Of a stretch of 64,000 nt of DNA, positions 10,562 through 24,524 are shown one piece after another (the first letter of the stretch is position 1; every line of letters begins with the position of its first letter). Source of the DNA: Anseranas semipalmata (taxonomy: Eukaryota > Chordata > Aves > Anseriformes > Anseranatidae); the NCBI GenBank assembly GCA_013399115.1, contig VXAA01003380.1:74501-138500 (forward strand). Reading direction: 5' to 3'. A program made the position numbers and the translations under genes. The notes beneath the pieces are model-generated. The model worked only from the letters and a program-made list of their open reading frames with translations, was not told the origin of the DNA and searched no databases.

Positions 10562-13500
10562 AGCAAGGCGGCATATACAATTTCCTTATTCTACAACTTC
10601 CTGATCTTTCAAGATTACTACATGAAACCAAAAGCAAAACCAAAAATAATTATTTGGGGTAAAAATTCTGGGTTAAGTAATAGAGAAGAAAGAGTGACTC
10701 AGATTTCAAAAGCAAAAGTATTGATTTTTCGTTGTACTCATGGATTAGATGACTTTGTCCTTTTATATCCTGCCAAATACTCTAAGCTTATTTGATTTTA
10801 GACAATCAAGAAAATTCTATTCCAAAAGAAATCTGCAATATGACCACCGATTTTTCTTTTTTTTTTTATCTTTTGTTTTATTTCAATGTAATTCAAAATT
10901 ATGAAAGCAAGCAATTTATATAGAATGATCAGAAACCAGACATCATCTTAGGAGTCTAACAAAGAAAACAAAAAGGAAAGCTATTTTTGTGAAGCTAATC
11001 TATGCCATGGTGAGATATCAACTCATTTCAAAAGTTCTGTGTGGCAAATAAAATTCTGTCTATGAATTCTGTGAGCAACTTTTGTCCTTACCATTGTTAG
11101 ACCTGAAAGTTGCAATTTGGGTTTACATGTCAGTATTCGTCAGCAAAGCACCAAACTCCACCTGGAGAAATAGAGCATGAAATCACTTTCTCACCGTGCT
11201 TCTGTGCATCATACCTAACAACACTGAAACTTAAAAAAAAAAAAAAAAAAAAAAAATCCTCACCACTACTAAAGTGGTGTAAAAATAAGTTGTCAGATTA
11301 TTTTCTCAACTCTAAATCAACTTCAGAAGTACACACACTTCCATTGGCATCTAGAAGTCTGATCACTCTGTTGTAATTGCTGCACTACCTTTACCTTTCA
11401 TTTTCCATCATTAAAAGCTAAAAGAACTTCTAAAAATGAGACTTGCAATGCATGTTTAAAATGTTATAATTACAACAATATAATAATGAATAGACATATT
11501 TCAATTGTCTCAGGATGCATAGCCAATTATTACTGAGAAACACTGTTGAACATTAAAGATTTACATAAGCAAAAATACTGTCTGGATTCTAAGAAGAGAA
11601 GGCTAAGCAAAACTAACAGTCCTAGGAAGCTCATCAGGAGGTTCATGTAGGTTGTCAGAATAAGAATACAGTACTATTCCTCTATCTGCAACTTTAACAT
11701 TGGCAGAGCTTATTCAAACTAGACACCTTTCACTTCCTTTAGAACCCCTACTCACAATGTGGCACAGCATGAGCAGATGATGATAATGTCCTGTATATAA
11801 TGCAGAACAGTTTTATTTATGAAAAGAGTTATTAATAAGGTTTTTATTTTAAGACATAAGCTTAAAGTAAATATGAGCAGATTCATTTATGTATTTATCT
11901 CACATTTCTGTATTGATAATTAATAAAATATACAGCAAAAAAAGGAAAAAAAATGAAAAGCAATGTTTTGGGACCAACTCACTCGAGCAGTTCAAAGATT
12001 ATTTGAAGTTTGAGCATTTTTTATTTACCAAAACCCTGTTAAAACTTGTAATTCTCCATTTTCACTTCCATCTCAACATAGATCTCATCCTTCTTCATTT
12101 TAATTTCAGCCTCAACTCTCATTTTTACTTCAGTCTCACCTTTGCATGAAAATAGGGAAGGAAAAGTACCTTTCTAAGTACTCTTCCTCTTCCCAGGCTG
12201 TGAAACTGTTATCGTCATCCTTTAGAACATAAGAAACTGACATCCCAGAGTCATCCCTGATATTGGTCTGCAATTGGTGAAGGATGAGTGAGATTGACTT
12301 TGCTGATCTGGCAAGGTGCAAGTCCTTGAGAAGGACTATCTTAACTTATTCCCTTATGTGAACATCATGTTTGAGAAAGTCAGCTGAATCCTGTCTTACT
12401 TCTGCTTCTTATTCAGGGTTTCAGATCAACTCTATGGCATTCCATGAAGAAAACAGCAACAGCAAAACCCAACCAGTGAAGAAATCTAACTAATCAAAGA
12501 AATCTAGTGCACTTAAGAGGAGATCTAAACACTAGTAGAACAGAAGCTGCTTAAACCTTTTCACAATTCTAGGGACTTTTTTTTCATGCAAAGAAAGGGA
12601 AAAGTCCCAAACCAAGGCTTCTATCATCCAATTGGAAAGTAGTGCAACTAAAAGTATAAATTTAAATTATTAGGTATGTGATGGAGGAGTAGAAACAAAA
12701 AAATCAGTTAAAGCTTCTTCATTTGTAGCTGCTTACTCAGGCTTTCTTTGGCTGGCACAGTTGATTAAGAGAATGATTTATCAGTCAAATGACAGCTCTG
12801 TTCTTGTCTGCTGCTTTCTGTTCAAGCTTCCTCTGTCCTGTCTTTATCCTTTAATCCTTTGCTTCTTCTCTGTTTACCCCACTCTATCTTTTTTGTTCCT
12901 ATTGAAGGGAAAAAAGAGAAATCAGGTTTTAATCTCTGCTCCATGTTTCCCTCCAGCTAGAGGGAAATCCTTGTGGTGAGCTGATAATTCTTGTCATCTG
13001 TTCCAGAGATGGAGCCATAATTGTGATTGCCCATTGCCTAGAAGAAGGGTATGAAGTTGTGGGTCTTACTTCTCTGATGCTTTTTTCATCCTTGAATAGA
13101 CTGTGCTGAGTCACCAAGGTTCTCTGGCTGGACCCATCTTGAGTATTTAATTTATGTTTAAAGAGGGAAGCTCTCTCACAGTTGTAAACAGAGCTAACGT
13201 TTTTGTGGGGATTTGAAAGTTTTGCTCTCATTGCTGAAAAATCCTGAAGTAATTTGGAAGTTGTACATTTTAAAAGAGATGAAAAGATAGGAGTCAATAA
13301 GACAAAATCTGGGCTCTTCGCACTGGATCATTAGGCACAATGAGTTGCACCACCCTTGTTACGAGGCAATAAAAGTAAGCTTAATAAGTTACTACAGATG
13401 TAATAAAGACAGTACATTGTTGATAACCAATCTATATTCAGCTTACCACCACCTGTAAATGCAAGCAATATGTTTCTTTTAAACAGGTCTGGAAAGTGGC

Positions 13501-16500
13501 TCCCAGGATACCTTTAGGGAATGTGTACTTTTTGAACTAATTAATCACTGAATGTCATCACTGCTCCACTCTGCTGCATATGAAATAGCAGTTCTCTGGC
13601 ACTTAAATATCTTTGGCAGAGGGAGGTTCAAGTAAAACACCTTAAGAGAAATATAAGAGAGATTAGCAAGAGTTGACTCCGAGTAAAAATGGGCAATTCA
13701 TCAGTGTAGCTTTTGTACTATGGATGAGTTTCCTTCATTATTTGCATTATTTTCATGCATATCATCTGAGAAGTTCTTCCTTTTCTCCCTTTTAGTAACA
13801 CCGTGAGTGAACGGCTTTTTAGTGAAAGTGGACTTGATAGACACATATCACAGGAATAAAGGCTGTTTAAGCTCTCTGCCAATGTACATCAGCCCTAAGA
13901 TTCTCTCCAATACAGTGTGTTATAGTGAAGAAAGACATTTTTTTCCAAATACGGGTCTTTTTGTCATATGTACAAACAGAAGTAGGACACCAAAGCATGT
14001 ATTTTCACTACTGACCCTAAGGCAGAATATGAACCAAGGTCTCCAGAGGGGAAAGGCTAATGCACTAACCGACTGCACCACCAAGTCCCCTTCACTTTCC
14101 AATTATCACAAAACCTGTCCTACTGCTGTGACATTCTCTCTGCCACATAGGTCAAAAAGTGAGTTACTGTCAAAAGTGATTCATCTATCAGCTGGCTCAG
14201 GAATGCTATTGAATAAAATGACTGGTGCTTTTCCTGAGTGTGGCTGCAATAGCACAGATTTACTTTCAGGCTTTTTATATCTGAAATCATGACTGCTTTT
14301 TCATTCCTACAGTATCATGTCATATCAGATTTAGAGACATATTGTAAGGGGAAAAAGTCTAAGCAATACCTCTTTCATAATAAAGTTCAAGTTTATAGTT
14401 ATTATAAAACAAAGACCCCTGCTCAGATGGCTTCATTTCTAATGCATAAAGTGATGTGTGACAGGTCTGTTCTTAAATATGCAGCCGTATTACAAATGTG
14501 ATCCAAATATATTTTTACTTTTTTCTAGTATGCATTTTAATTATGAACAAAGTAAGCTGCTTATGAATTCAGAAAACATACACTTAAAACTCAAAATACC
14601 ACAACAGACTTTTTCCTCTTTAAATTTCCTACACCTATCCTACACCTTATAAAAATAGATGCATTATCAAGTGACCCTATGCAATGATTCACAAGTGTAG
14701 CTTATTTGTACAAAATCCTCAACATTCATGCCCTGATTAAAATCATATTCTCAAAGTTAGCAGATGTGCTCTAATGTTGAAAAGTCATTTCCCAAATACT
14801 CTTTCAATAGTATAATATTTCTCTTCCTTGAAGGATTTAATAATTTAGTACTGCAGATTAAACAATGCTGAGTGGTTTTAACCTGTGAACCTTTTTTGCT
14901 CATTTTTTGAGGTTTGGAGGCTTCATTTTCCCTCAAATTGTCACACAAGCTTAGTAAAGATGCTAAATATTTATGAAGTCCTTGGCCTCAATGTTATGAA
15001 TCAGTGAGTACAAAATTAGACATTTAACAGATTCATCAAAATCTCCATTTTATACCAAGTTAGCTGGAGTTATTTTGATGTTTAAAGATTTTCCGTTCTC
15101 CTAAACTTTCAGACACTTCCCAGCTCCTCTCTTGTTGCAAGCCCAGTCAAAAAAAAAATATTCTTACACAATTTCAGAGTACTTTAATAGAGCAGCACAT
15201 TCTGACTCTTTTGTAAATGAGGTCTCTGAGTCAGGTCCCTCTGCTAAAAATTTGTCTCTAACTTCAAAAAATTCCACCCAAGGCTCTGCCAACTTCATTG
15301 ATCCTACTGCAGTTGTATCAGTGCTGTGTCATCACTTCCCTGCCAACCTTTGCATTTGCTTCATGCAGACATGGTGCGTATAAAACAACTGCTATACAGG
15401 TATTCACTTGCTTTTTTTCTTAAATAGTTATTCCGAACAAAATCCTTTAAGTTTCCTAGGTATTGGTCATGTAGACCAAGGTTACATTGTACAACTTTAC
15501 CTTCATAAGAGATTCTTAATTTAAAGCATTTGTTAACATCTGTTCTTCATAGATCAAGTTAATAACAAATGAAATGTTACTAAAAGAAAACAACTAGCAG
15601 AATGCCTATGAATTTTTACTTCATTAAAAATCATGGCATATTATTGACTTATAACAGATTTAGTAGAAAAATTCTAAATAGGATTTTTCAATAAATGAGA
15701 CTGATTTTTCCCTTTCCTTAAAGAACCTATCCCTCAAAAGCTGTGAATTAAACAAGCCTCTTAACAAAAGAAGCAAGATCACGGTTTATTATTACTATCA
15801 GAGAATAAAAATAAAAGCTCTTTCTCATATTCAAGATATAATTTACTACAAGAGTGTGATGCAAGATCTTACAATTTAGCTGTCCTTTATAATAATTGAT
15901 CTGGACCAAAACTATTTGTACATTATTATTCAATGGTTATTTTCCTATACTCTCTATATAACTTTCAGCCATTTACTTTTATTTAATGGCCTCATATTAT
16001 GTAATGTTGATATGTCAATCTTTAAATTATACTATTTTAAAGGAACCTTAATTTTATGTATTATATAAGTTGTTTACATATATTGATCAAAACTTGACAA
16101 GAAACACTGATTCACAACAGAAAAAAAAGGAATGATTACATAGACTAAAATATCATAGCAAAGAACCTAAGATGACATTTTCTTAAAGAGAATTTAAAAA
16201 TCCAACACCTTTTGCTTTAATATAGATATCACTAATGTTTTGGTGTGTGAAAAAGTATGTTGTAATTAGCTAGCACTATGTAGTAAAATGATTTTAAAAG
16301 AAGTTCCAAAAGCTACTTTTTTTTAATCAGCTAAAATATGTAGATAATATGTTGTTTTGATTGCCTATAATATTTAGTCTTCATCAGCTGCAAGAAGATT
16401 TTCTGTGATTTAAAATACCCAGAATTTCAGCTAACAACATGGAGAATCTTTGGAAGAAGCAAAACATTTTAAAATAGCAATTACCACCATAATTGCAAAT

Positions 16501-17033
16501 AGCTAAAAGTTTTTGAATTTTTGATGGTCTGATTCTAGGCTTGATTTGCAGCATCATTTTTGATTGCATTCCTCTGTGAATCTTCTTGTTGATATTCAGG
16601 TTTTTGTTGTGTTTCTTTTTTTTTTCATTGTCAGCATTGGTAGAAGATCACATCCAAAAACTGGGCATACAGTAGGTCGAAAGAATTAGGAAGGTAAAGG
16701 TAAAGTCTAAGAATAAAAGCTGTTTGTGAATCTTACACATCTTCTTTTAAAATGCCTGTAGAGTATTTTACAAAGGGTTCTGCTAAAAAGATTTTAAAAA
16801 TAAATTAATATAAAAAATATTTTTAGTTGGAATGAATCTATACTAAAATATTAATAGTTGTCTTAATAGTTTCCTTTAAACTGTTATTCTTTATTTCACT
16901 TTCTTCAGAAGCTAAACTACAAAACAACCAGATCACCAGCTCTGTCTCTCTCCCATTTCCATCTAATTCAAATAAGAACAGTTCTTTCTCAAGCTGAAAG
17001 GAATATTCATAGTCCTAAAAATATAGTATATGA
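10479..17033. other. AT-rich unique sequence; small repeats only
   Basis: There is a 24-base poly-A run at 11233-11256. A weak degenerate tandem (CATTTTNACTTCNNTCTCA-like units near 12056, 12095 and 12119) may be chance. A 161-codon frame at 13807-14292 (+) and a 122-codon frame at 12929-13297 (-) match nothing I know, and I do not call them genes. A possible SINE head near 14020-14095 is listed separately. Confidence 0.5.
14022..14096 (-). repeat. Possible ancient tRNA-derived SINE head
   Basis: On the minus strand the order is GGTGGTGCAGTCGGTTAGTG (like a pol III A box with D-arm), an anticodon-arm-sized gap, then CCTTGGTTCATATTCTG (B-box-like GGTTCNANNC). That order and spacing are typical of tRNA-related SINE heads. 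The stems do not pair well enough for a working tRNA and no 3' body is recognised. It could be chance; confidence is limited. Confidence 0.35.
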
Positions 17034-18137
17034 TAGAATCATAGAATCATAGAATAGTTTGGGTTGGAAGGGATCTTAAAGACCATCTAGTTCCAACCCC
17101 CCTGCCATGGGCAAGGACACCTCCCACTAGACCAGGTTGCTCAAAGCCCCATCCAACCTGGTCTTGAACACTTCCAGGGATGGGGCATCCACAGCTTCTC
17201 TGGGCAACCTGTGCCAGTGCCTCACCACCCCCAGAGTAAAGAATTTCTTCCTTATATCTAATCTAAATCTACCCTCTTCTAGTTTAAAACCATTACTCCT
17301 TGTCCTATTACTACACTCCCTGACAAAAAGTCCCTTTCCTGCTTTTTTGTAGGCCCCCTTTAGGTACTGGAAGGCCGCAGTAAGGTCTCCCTGGAGCCTT
17401 CTCTTCTCCAGGCTGAACAACCCCAACTCCCTCAGCCTGTCTTCATATGAGACATGCTCCAGCCCTCTGATCATCTTCAGGGCCCTCCTCTGGACTCGCT
17501 CTGGTCCACGTCCTTGCGCTGAGGGCCCCAGAGCTGAAAGCAATACTCCAGGTGGGTTCTCACAGGAGCAAAGTAGAGAGGGACAATCACCTCCCTTGAC
17601 CTGCTGTCCACTTTTCTTTTGATGCAGCCCAGGATACGGTTGGCTTTCTGCAAGCTGCAGCACACGTTGCCGGCTCATGTTGAGCTTCTCATCAACCAAC
17701 ACCCCAGGTCCTTCTCAGAGCTGCTCTCAATCCATTTTCCACCCAGCCTGTATTTTTGCTTGGGATTGCCCCAGCCCAGATACAGGACCTTGCACTTGGC
17801 CTTGTTGAACTTCATAAGGTTCGCACAGGTCCACCCTCAAGCCTGTCCAGGTCCCTCTGGATGGCATCCCTTCTCTCCAGTGTGTCAACTGCACCACACA
17901 GCTTGGTGTCATCGGCAAACTTGCTGAGAGTGCACTCGATCCCACTGTCCATGTCACTGACAAAGATGTTAAACAGCACTAGTCCCAATACTGACCCTTG
18001 AGGAACACCACTTGTTACAGATCTCCACTTGGACATAGAGCCGTTGACCGCAACTCTTTGAGTGCCATCAGCCAGCCAATTCCTTACCCACCAAGTGGTT
18101 CATCCTTTAAATCCATGTCTCTCCAATTCAGAGACAC
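17034..18137 (-). mobile_element. 5'-truncated CR1 LINE, 3' end intact
   Basis: On the minus strand this copy runs from the end of RT motif A/fingers (about 18137) to the 3' tail of repeated GATTCTAT at 17034-17062. The catalytic motif reads FADD at 17908-17919 and is intact; the preceding [10 protein letters not shown] motif B is intact too. Frameshifts break ORF2 near 17700 and 17510, so it does not encode a continuous protein. Its sequence is very close to the minus-strand CR1 at 56805-58464, which marks the two as the same subfamily. Confidence 0.95.
17127..18036 (-). pseudogene. CR1 ORF2 remnant: RT palm to C-terminus, frameshifted
   Basis: It is read as three pieces: 17812-18036 carries motif B and the catalytic FADDTKL; 17477-17665 carries the [19 protein letters not shown] block; 17127-17702 ends at the family's native C-terminus (LDGALSNLV then stop). 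The frame changes near 17700 and 17510 are small indels against the sister copy at 56.8-58.5 kb. Confidence 0.82.
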
Positions 18138-19452
18138 ATGTAATTCTTCTTCAATCAAGTTTTCAGAAAATCTAATTGCTTGGTACCATCAGTTGTATTG
18201 ATGAAAACCATTGTAATCCTGGTTGGTAGAAGCAGGTCTGTGAAATGCTTCATACTATTTTGAAATGATTTTTGTATCCTTAGTGGCATGTAATTAGGAA
18301 AGCCTTTTCTTACTTCGTGCATTTGTATTTTTACTTCTCAGAGAGGGTAACTATTGATGGAGTGCTGTATAGTACATGACTACATATGGAAAAATCTTTA
18401 CCTGTGGTAGACTTAAGTTGTTTAAATATTTAATATTATTATTTAAATATTTACAATATTTCAGTATTTTATAGAGACTAAGTATGTAGAGACTATGTAA
18501 AATCATTAAATGACAAAGGGCATTTCAAAGACAAAGATGAAAGTGTTTCGAGCTGCAGTCTGATGAGTCATCTTTTATGACTGGCTAGATTCTAAAACAT
18601 TTCCTTTCACTCTCCTCTTTTTCAATGTTTTTCTTTCAAGCACATTCGCATTTTTATATATTTGCCCTTCAGACATTGCAGGATTGTCTGCAATGGCATC
18701 TTCCAGAAAATGAAGGTTCAGTGTCAAGTTATTAATTATTTTTCCTCTTCCATTTGCAAAATTTCATTTGACTGCAATTCAAAAGGTGAGAAAACTCTTT
18801 TTTTAATCACCTCACCTTCAGTTTTGTAGACTCTATGTGATGGATTGAAAGTCAGTTCTCTGTTTACCCTGATCTACAAGTACAGGACCTTAAAAATTTT
18901 TAAGTATGTGTTTGTAAATTTGAATAAGTAGTTCTGCTCTCGGGTATATTTTGTACTTGTCTTGCATTCTGTATTTGTCTAAAAACCACAACTAAGAAAA
19001 AAAACAAAGACAGGGAGAATATCCCACCTGTTTTGCAAGTAAGGCCATTATGATCTGGATATGGTAATTATTATCTTCAGGGTGACGAAATGTATTGAGC
19101 ATATGGCAATTTACATTTACTTAATTATATGTAGACTTAATTAATTGGTAGGTTTACCTGTATGTTTACTAACATTTGCTCGCCTTTAAAAACCAAAACA
19201 AACAAACAAAAAACCATGTTAAATGTTAGCATTAGAGCACAATAGAAATATGTTGTTTGATAGGAAAAAACATTTTACAAAATCCTAGTATTACGTGCTT
19301 CTTACTACTACATATATTTCTTAAAATTCAAAGGAGCAGCTTAAGACAGCTAAACAGTTTACAAATTAATGGTGGATATTTGTGGAAGGACTTTCAAGGA
19401 TCTGCTGTTCTCTAAACTCTCGGTGTTAAATATCTGAAAATAAGTATGTTAA
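18138..19452. other. AT-rich unique sequence
   Basis: No gene or transposon seen. A perfect AP-1-type site TGAGTCA sits inside the palindrome GATGAGTCATC at 18562-18572, in a stretch of mixed composition (18540-18790). Whether it is used cannot be told from the sequence. Confidence 0.45.
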
Positions 19453-19501
19453 AATTGGACTTGTAAATCCAATTGGACTTGTAAATCCAGTTGGACTTGT
19501 A
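19453..19501. repeat. 18-bp tandem repeat, 2.7 copies
   Basis: The unit AATTGGACTTGTAAATCC occurs at 19453-19470 and 19471-19488 exactly, followed by a partial third unit AGTTGGACTTGTA at 19489-19501. The third unit runs directly into the 54-bp segment that is duplicated 707 bp away. The minus-strand frame across it simply repeats GFTSPI. Confidence 0.9.
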
Positions 19502-19553
19502 TCAGCTTTAATAATGTGAAAGACACATTCCTTCAGTAAAGGCTCACCATGGA
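19500..19553 (+). repeat. 54-bp exact direct duplication, copy 1
   Basis: Begins TATCAGCTTTAATAATGTGA and ends GGCTCACCATGGA; it is identical base for base to 20207-20260. Flanking sequence differs on both sides, so this is a short dispersed duplication rather than a tandem array. It abuts the 18-bp tandem repeat. Confidence 0.95.
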
Positions 19554-20206
19554 GTTCTGTAAAATGCCCAGAACATACGCTCTTATTGCCCCTCATCGAT
19601 TGACTTTGGCAGACATTAAATATCATTCACCAAAAGACCAGAAAGAAAACCACTAAGTATGCCTAAACTCATAGCAGTTATAAAAAAGTAGCAACCTTTC
19701 CTATAAAAAGACCTTATATATTTGTACCAATATCACCAATTAGAACTACTTAATGAAAGAGAAGTAACAAAGTACAATTTAAAGAACACTAAACTGGATA
19801 ATTTTATATGGGCTCATGAACAGATCACCACTTGTCTATATTTCTTACAAAGTAGAAACAATAATGAAGTCATCTTTTCTCAGCAACATTTCCACTCCAA
19901 ATAAGATTTTCTTCTGCTTTATTCATTCATAGAAAGCTTATAAACTGTACCTGAAAGCATGATGCAATTGTACATGAATCGCATTTTCTACTCTCCTCTA
20001 CCTGCAATCTTTTCCTCTTATTTTGTTTTCATAATCATATACAGGCATATTGTTGGCTATATGAACATACAGTATCTAGTAAAAAGGGTTCCAACTGGTA
20101 GTGCAAAGCTCAAACTAGATAATAAAAAAAGCAGTAACACGAATAACACAACAGAGCCCTCCCTCTAAGCTGCTAATTCCTGTTTTCCCTGAAAAAGGTG
20201 CACTGT

Positions 20207-20260
20207 TATCAGCTTTAATAATGTGAAAGACACATTCCTTCAGTAAAGGCTCACCATGGA
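20207..20260 (+). repeat. 54-bp exact direct duplication, copy 2
   Basis: Identical to 19500-19553, starting 707 bp downstream in the same orientation. It is not part of any repeat family I recognise. Confidence 0.95.
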
Positions 20261-21257
20261 CAACTATACACAATTAATTCACCAACCAATTATAAAACTG
20301 GGCAGTTTTCCAACTCCCCTACCTGCAGACCAAACCAGTGACACGGTCTTCTTGGTTCTCTTCACAAAGCAGATCTTAGTAATGATGCCTCACATGTGCA
20401 GGAAGGCAACCGAAATCCTTTAATTTTAATAACATCCAATCTGCCTGTCAAATCAAATTATTGTCTCAATGACAAGTAATAAAGACAGCTTGAACACACT
20501 GTGAATCAGGAGTAATAATTGATCTCTTGAATATTTTTTCCCATGCTATGAACCTTGTGCTTCAAAGCAGCATATCCCAACTATACCTCAGAAACCTCAT
20601 GCACAGCCACTTCAAAGCCTGGTGGTGCCAATATAGTCATGCTATAAGAAAGACCAGTTCATATCAGTTTTCTCAGAATTCCACACCAATATACTTTATT
20701 AATGTGATTAAAGCACATGCTTTACAATGCAAATGTGTAAGTGAATTTGTATTAAGGTTAATAACAGCATGGATGCCATCTCAATTTCAGGAGGGTAGAC
20801 GTTCCTTCAAATAGCCCAAATAGGAAATGTTCATATTATCTTTTGACCCTCCCAAAAAACTTCCTTCGGGTTTCATGACAGAAGTAGTCAGTTCATTTTA
20901 AAGCCATTTTTATGAGATATCATACATATTTGCATATGTTCTTTTAAGAAAGAGAATTTCACTTCTAAGCTTCTGAAAAAAGGTCAGTCACTATACTGTT
21001 TTTTCATGTTTTCTTTCATAAGTTGTTTCCTTTCCTGAAGTTCTTAAGTAATTCATAATGTGATTTGTACTTTTCTTCTATAAATCACATCTCTTCCTGG
21101 CATGAATATGAAAGACACAGAAATTAGTATTCTTTATTACTGAGCTGTGTCTCTTCGTCATAGAAGGAGACAGACATCTTGTTTGTCAAAAGCCAACATT
21201 AAAAATAGTTTAAATCTGAGCCCTATAGTAAGGAAAAAAATTTGCTGTCTGGTTTGT

Positions 21258-21280
21258 TATATATATATATATATATATAT
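21258..21280. repeat. (TA)n microsatellite
   Basis: About eleven uninterrupted TA units. Confidence 0.93.
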
Positions 21281-22852
21281 CGTCCTAGGTGAATTATTTC
21301 TTTGCTAGTCTTTAGCACAGAAGAGCTTACACTCTGAACAGTCTCCCTGCACAGTCTCTCCTGTCCTTCCCAGACAAAAATAAGTCTGCAATTTTTTTTT
21401 TCTAAATAGTTCAGAATAAGATGAACCTTAAAAACGCCATGAAACAAGAGGAGTTTGTAGTGGAAACAAAATACAGTGCAGATTTCTTTAGACAGGATTA
21501 CAAATCAAATAGCACAATATATTTTTCTACCTAACTAACAAAGTAGACATCCACTCTCATCTCTGTCACCTCCCACGGGCACAGTTGACCATTGATAAGT
21601 AAAGCAGTCAAGATCGCTCTTATGTTAAATAAACGAGTAATTTAAAGTGAAAATTTATATTGGCAAGCATATATAGATAAAATAAAAAGGAAAGAGTAAG
21701 ATTTACAAACCGAGTAAGGCATCTTTAGTGGGACTTTGTTCAAATACTGCTATGTAAATTGAAGACATAAAAAGACCTACATAAACACATATTTTTTTAT
21801 CACTAATATCCCCAAGTTGCCCAGCATTCTGCTTCTACGCATGTCCAGTACTACACCAGATAAATCAGGACTGAGGGGCTCAACACCTAAACCTAGCTGA
21901 GATTCTCAGACTAAGCAGTTCCCTGACGTATGTTCACTGAAGCATATAAGCTCTCCTACTGCACATTGCACAGGGAGCTTTAGCACCTGGCTCACTGTGA
22001 TACAGATTCACACCCAAGTTCTCCACACTTTAAACTTTAAGTATGCAACACAGAAACTCACATAATCTAAGGTTTAAATGGCTCTAATTAATTAAAAACT
22101 GTCTAGAATGAACTCTTATGCATGCATATTCAAAACAAACCTCAAAGTTTTCAACACAGCAACCCTGCAAAATTTTCTTGAAGTAGGCAACTGTGCATGT
22201 TTGCATTTCACTCATTAATGCCAGCTGTTAATTTCTAGATTTATATATTGATGCACTGTTATCAGATATCCTATATTCATAGATGATAAGAATAGCATTT
22301 AGGTGTAATGGGAATAGCATATCTAGAGGATATGAATTAACTATTAAGGAAAAAAAAAACCACAACAACCTATTATTGACACAATTCCTCAACACTTCCT
22401 CAAAAGGCACTATCAACTGGCATACGTACGCAAACAAGTTCAGACAGATTTCACATTGCTAATATGGAACAAGTTTATCCCACAAATACACAGTGTCCCC
22501 TGCTGTGATGAAAGGAGACATGCGCAACATGTTAAAGTTACGCTGAACAAAGAAAGAGATTTTTGGAAAAGACCCAGTTGTTATTAAAATACAGTGCTAA
22601 AATATGGTCTCTGCAACTGCAATTACTATCAATGAAAGCATGATATCCTTGATATTTAATCGCACTCTCAATTTGATATTGAAAAAATATAGAAAGAAGG
22701 AACCAGAGCATAATATACTGAAAATTATATTATTTGCTCATGAAGGCAATTATCAGAAGTCCACAACTAGGATTTTCATGATCAGCTTCAGTCATTTCAT
22801 AAAATACAAATCTGCAACTTGGCTACAAGCTATGTACCACTGCCATACAGAA

Positions 22853-22880
22853 AAACAAACAAACAAACAAACCAACAAAC
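22853..22880. repeat. (AAAC)n microsatellite
   Basis: Seven AAAC units with one interruption (ACCAAC). Confidence 0.9.
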
Positions 22881-24524
22881 AGAAACAGAAATAACTTCAG
22901 CTCTTTCTACTTAATTAAAGTTTGATGTAAGCACTAATAAACACTGTGGTTAAGGTGATGTGTTGAAAGATCAGCCAAACATCGCTAGGAAACATTTTCT
23001 AGGCAGATACAGTAAAAAGTAATTTTAGATTTCAAAATATTATCCTATCAAAATAATCAGAAAAATGTCTTGTTTTTTTTTCAATAAATTATGAAAAATT
23101 CAGATACCTATATACAGTATTTTCAGAATATATTTTTATACTGATTTTGCAATTTTTAGTAAATATTGACTAATAATTATCACCAGAAGTTTTTTTTTAA
23201 GCTACACCTTGAAAAAAACTTCACTTCTGTGAATTTCAATTGTATAATTTCAACTATGTCAAGACTTCCCTTTTCAAATTAAATCAGGGATCTGCTACTA
23301 TTAACCCATACTAATGCCACTTCTAATTTAAAAGCATGAATTATTTCTATTGAAAGATCATTTTGATGGAGAATTCCAAATCAAATTCTACCACCAGCTC
23401 TTCTGAGCTTGAGAGTATCTTTAATTGTATAGCTCAAGGTGTTAATATTGTCTTTCTTCAAAAAGTTATTAATTTTCATAGATAAAGAAGAAAAATACTA
23501 AGCCATAAAGAACTATCAGTAATACTTTTCAATTTAAAAAATACCTGTTCTATTCTATTATTTCTCCTTTTTTATTTCAAGTGAGAAAAAATATCTTGAA
23601 AAATCAGTATGTTTGCCACCTCTGTAGAAATTGTCCAATAATTTGTGCATTCTAGACCTTTTGAAAGCATCCGGCTCAAATCTTTCAACTAACTCATATC
23701 TGCCTTTTTGTCTGTGTTTTTTCTATTCTATGAACATTGGTATTGTTTTGAAGAAAACAACTGAAACTGGAGAATGTTCTCATTATTAAATACCTTAAGA
23801 GCTGCGTGTCTGAAGACCTATACAGCATGTCTATAAGAAGTCAGATAAGAAATTTTATAGAAACTTTCCTTGAAAACTAATTAATGTAATAAATTATTTG
23901 TTGCTAAGTCTCTACAAAGATGTCCAAGAAGTTGAAGCAGTTAGAGAAAAGTTGGAGCATGACACGTAAGAAATGATAGCTGTCTTCATTCTCAACTTGC
24001 TTTTTTAGGGTTTGTTTTATTGCTACTATTATACATTCTCAGAAAAATGAATCTTTGTCAGATCTAAGTTTTGGTTTTGTCGCAGCAAAACCGTTGCACC
24101 CATGAGTAATATTCCTCCCCTGTTCCCTACAAGGGTCCCTTTCTTGCTCGCTTGTGACACCAGTGGTGGCCTCATGGTCTACATCAGTAGAGCTGTCCAC
24201 CAGCTGCTCCTGTCACCTCAGGGAAGCAGAAGTAGGAGTATACGGCCTCAGCTAACTCATTTAGGTTAGTAAATTATTTTAATGAAAGAAAGATTTGTTA
24301 TGATATGTATGTTCAGTCCGATTGGGGAAGTCTGATCAAGGCCCTATTATCAAAAGTAGACTACTTTCAAGGAAACTTTTTTTAAATGCCATGACCTGAA
24401 TTCACTGTGGCTGATAAGGCTTCCCCTTTGCAAGAGCAATGATTTCATTACATTATCATTAACAGTTGTGTTTTTGTATGAACAAGAAAATGAGACATTT
24501 ACAGCTTTAAATTGCAACATGAAC

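Larger units (their letters stand above)
20261..24520. other. AT-rich unique sequence with simple repeats
   Basis: Holds a (TA)n run at 21258-21280 and an (AAAC)n run at 22853-22880. A locally GC-richer patch at about 24080-24250 has no reading frame and matches nothing I know. No gene seen. Confidence 0.5.

Noticed and set aside
12929..13297. 122-codon minus-strand frame
   Set aside because: Matches no family I recognise and has no splice-like borders; composition fits chance.
13807..14292. 161-codon plus-strand frame, the longest outside repeats
   Set aside because: No domain, no signal peptide, no clear splice borders, and a SINE-like head overlaps it on the other strand. A chance frame is more likely.
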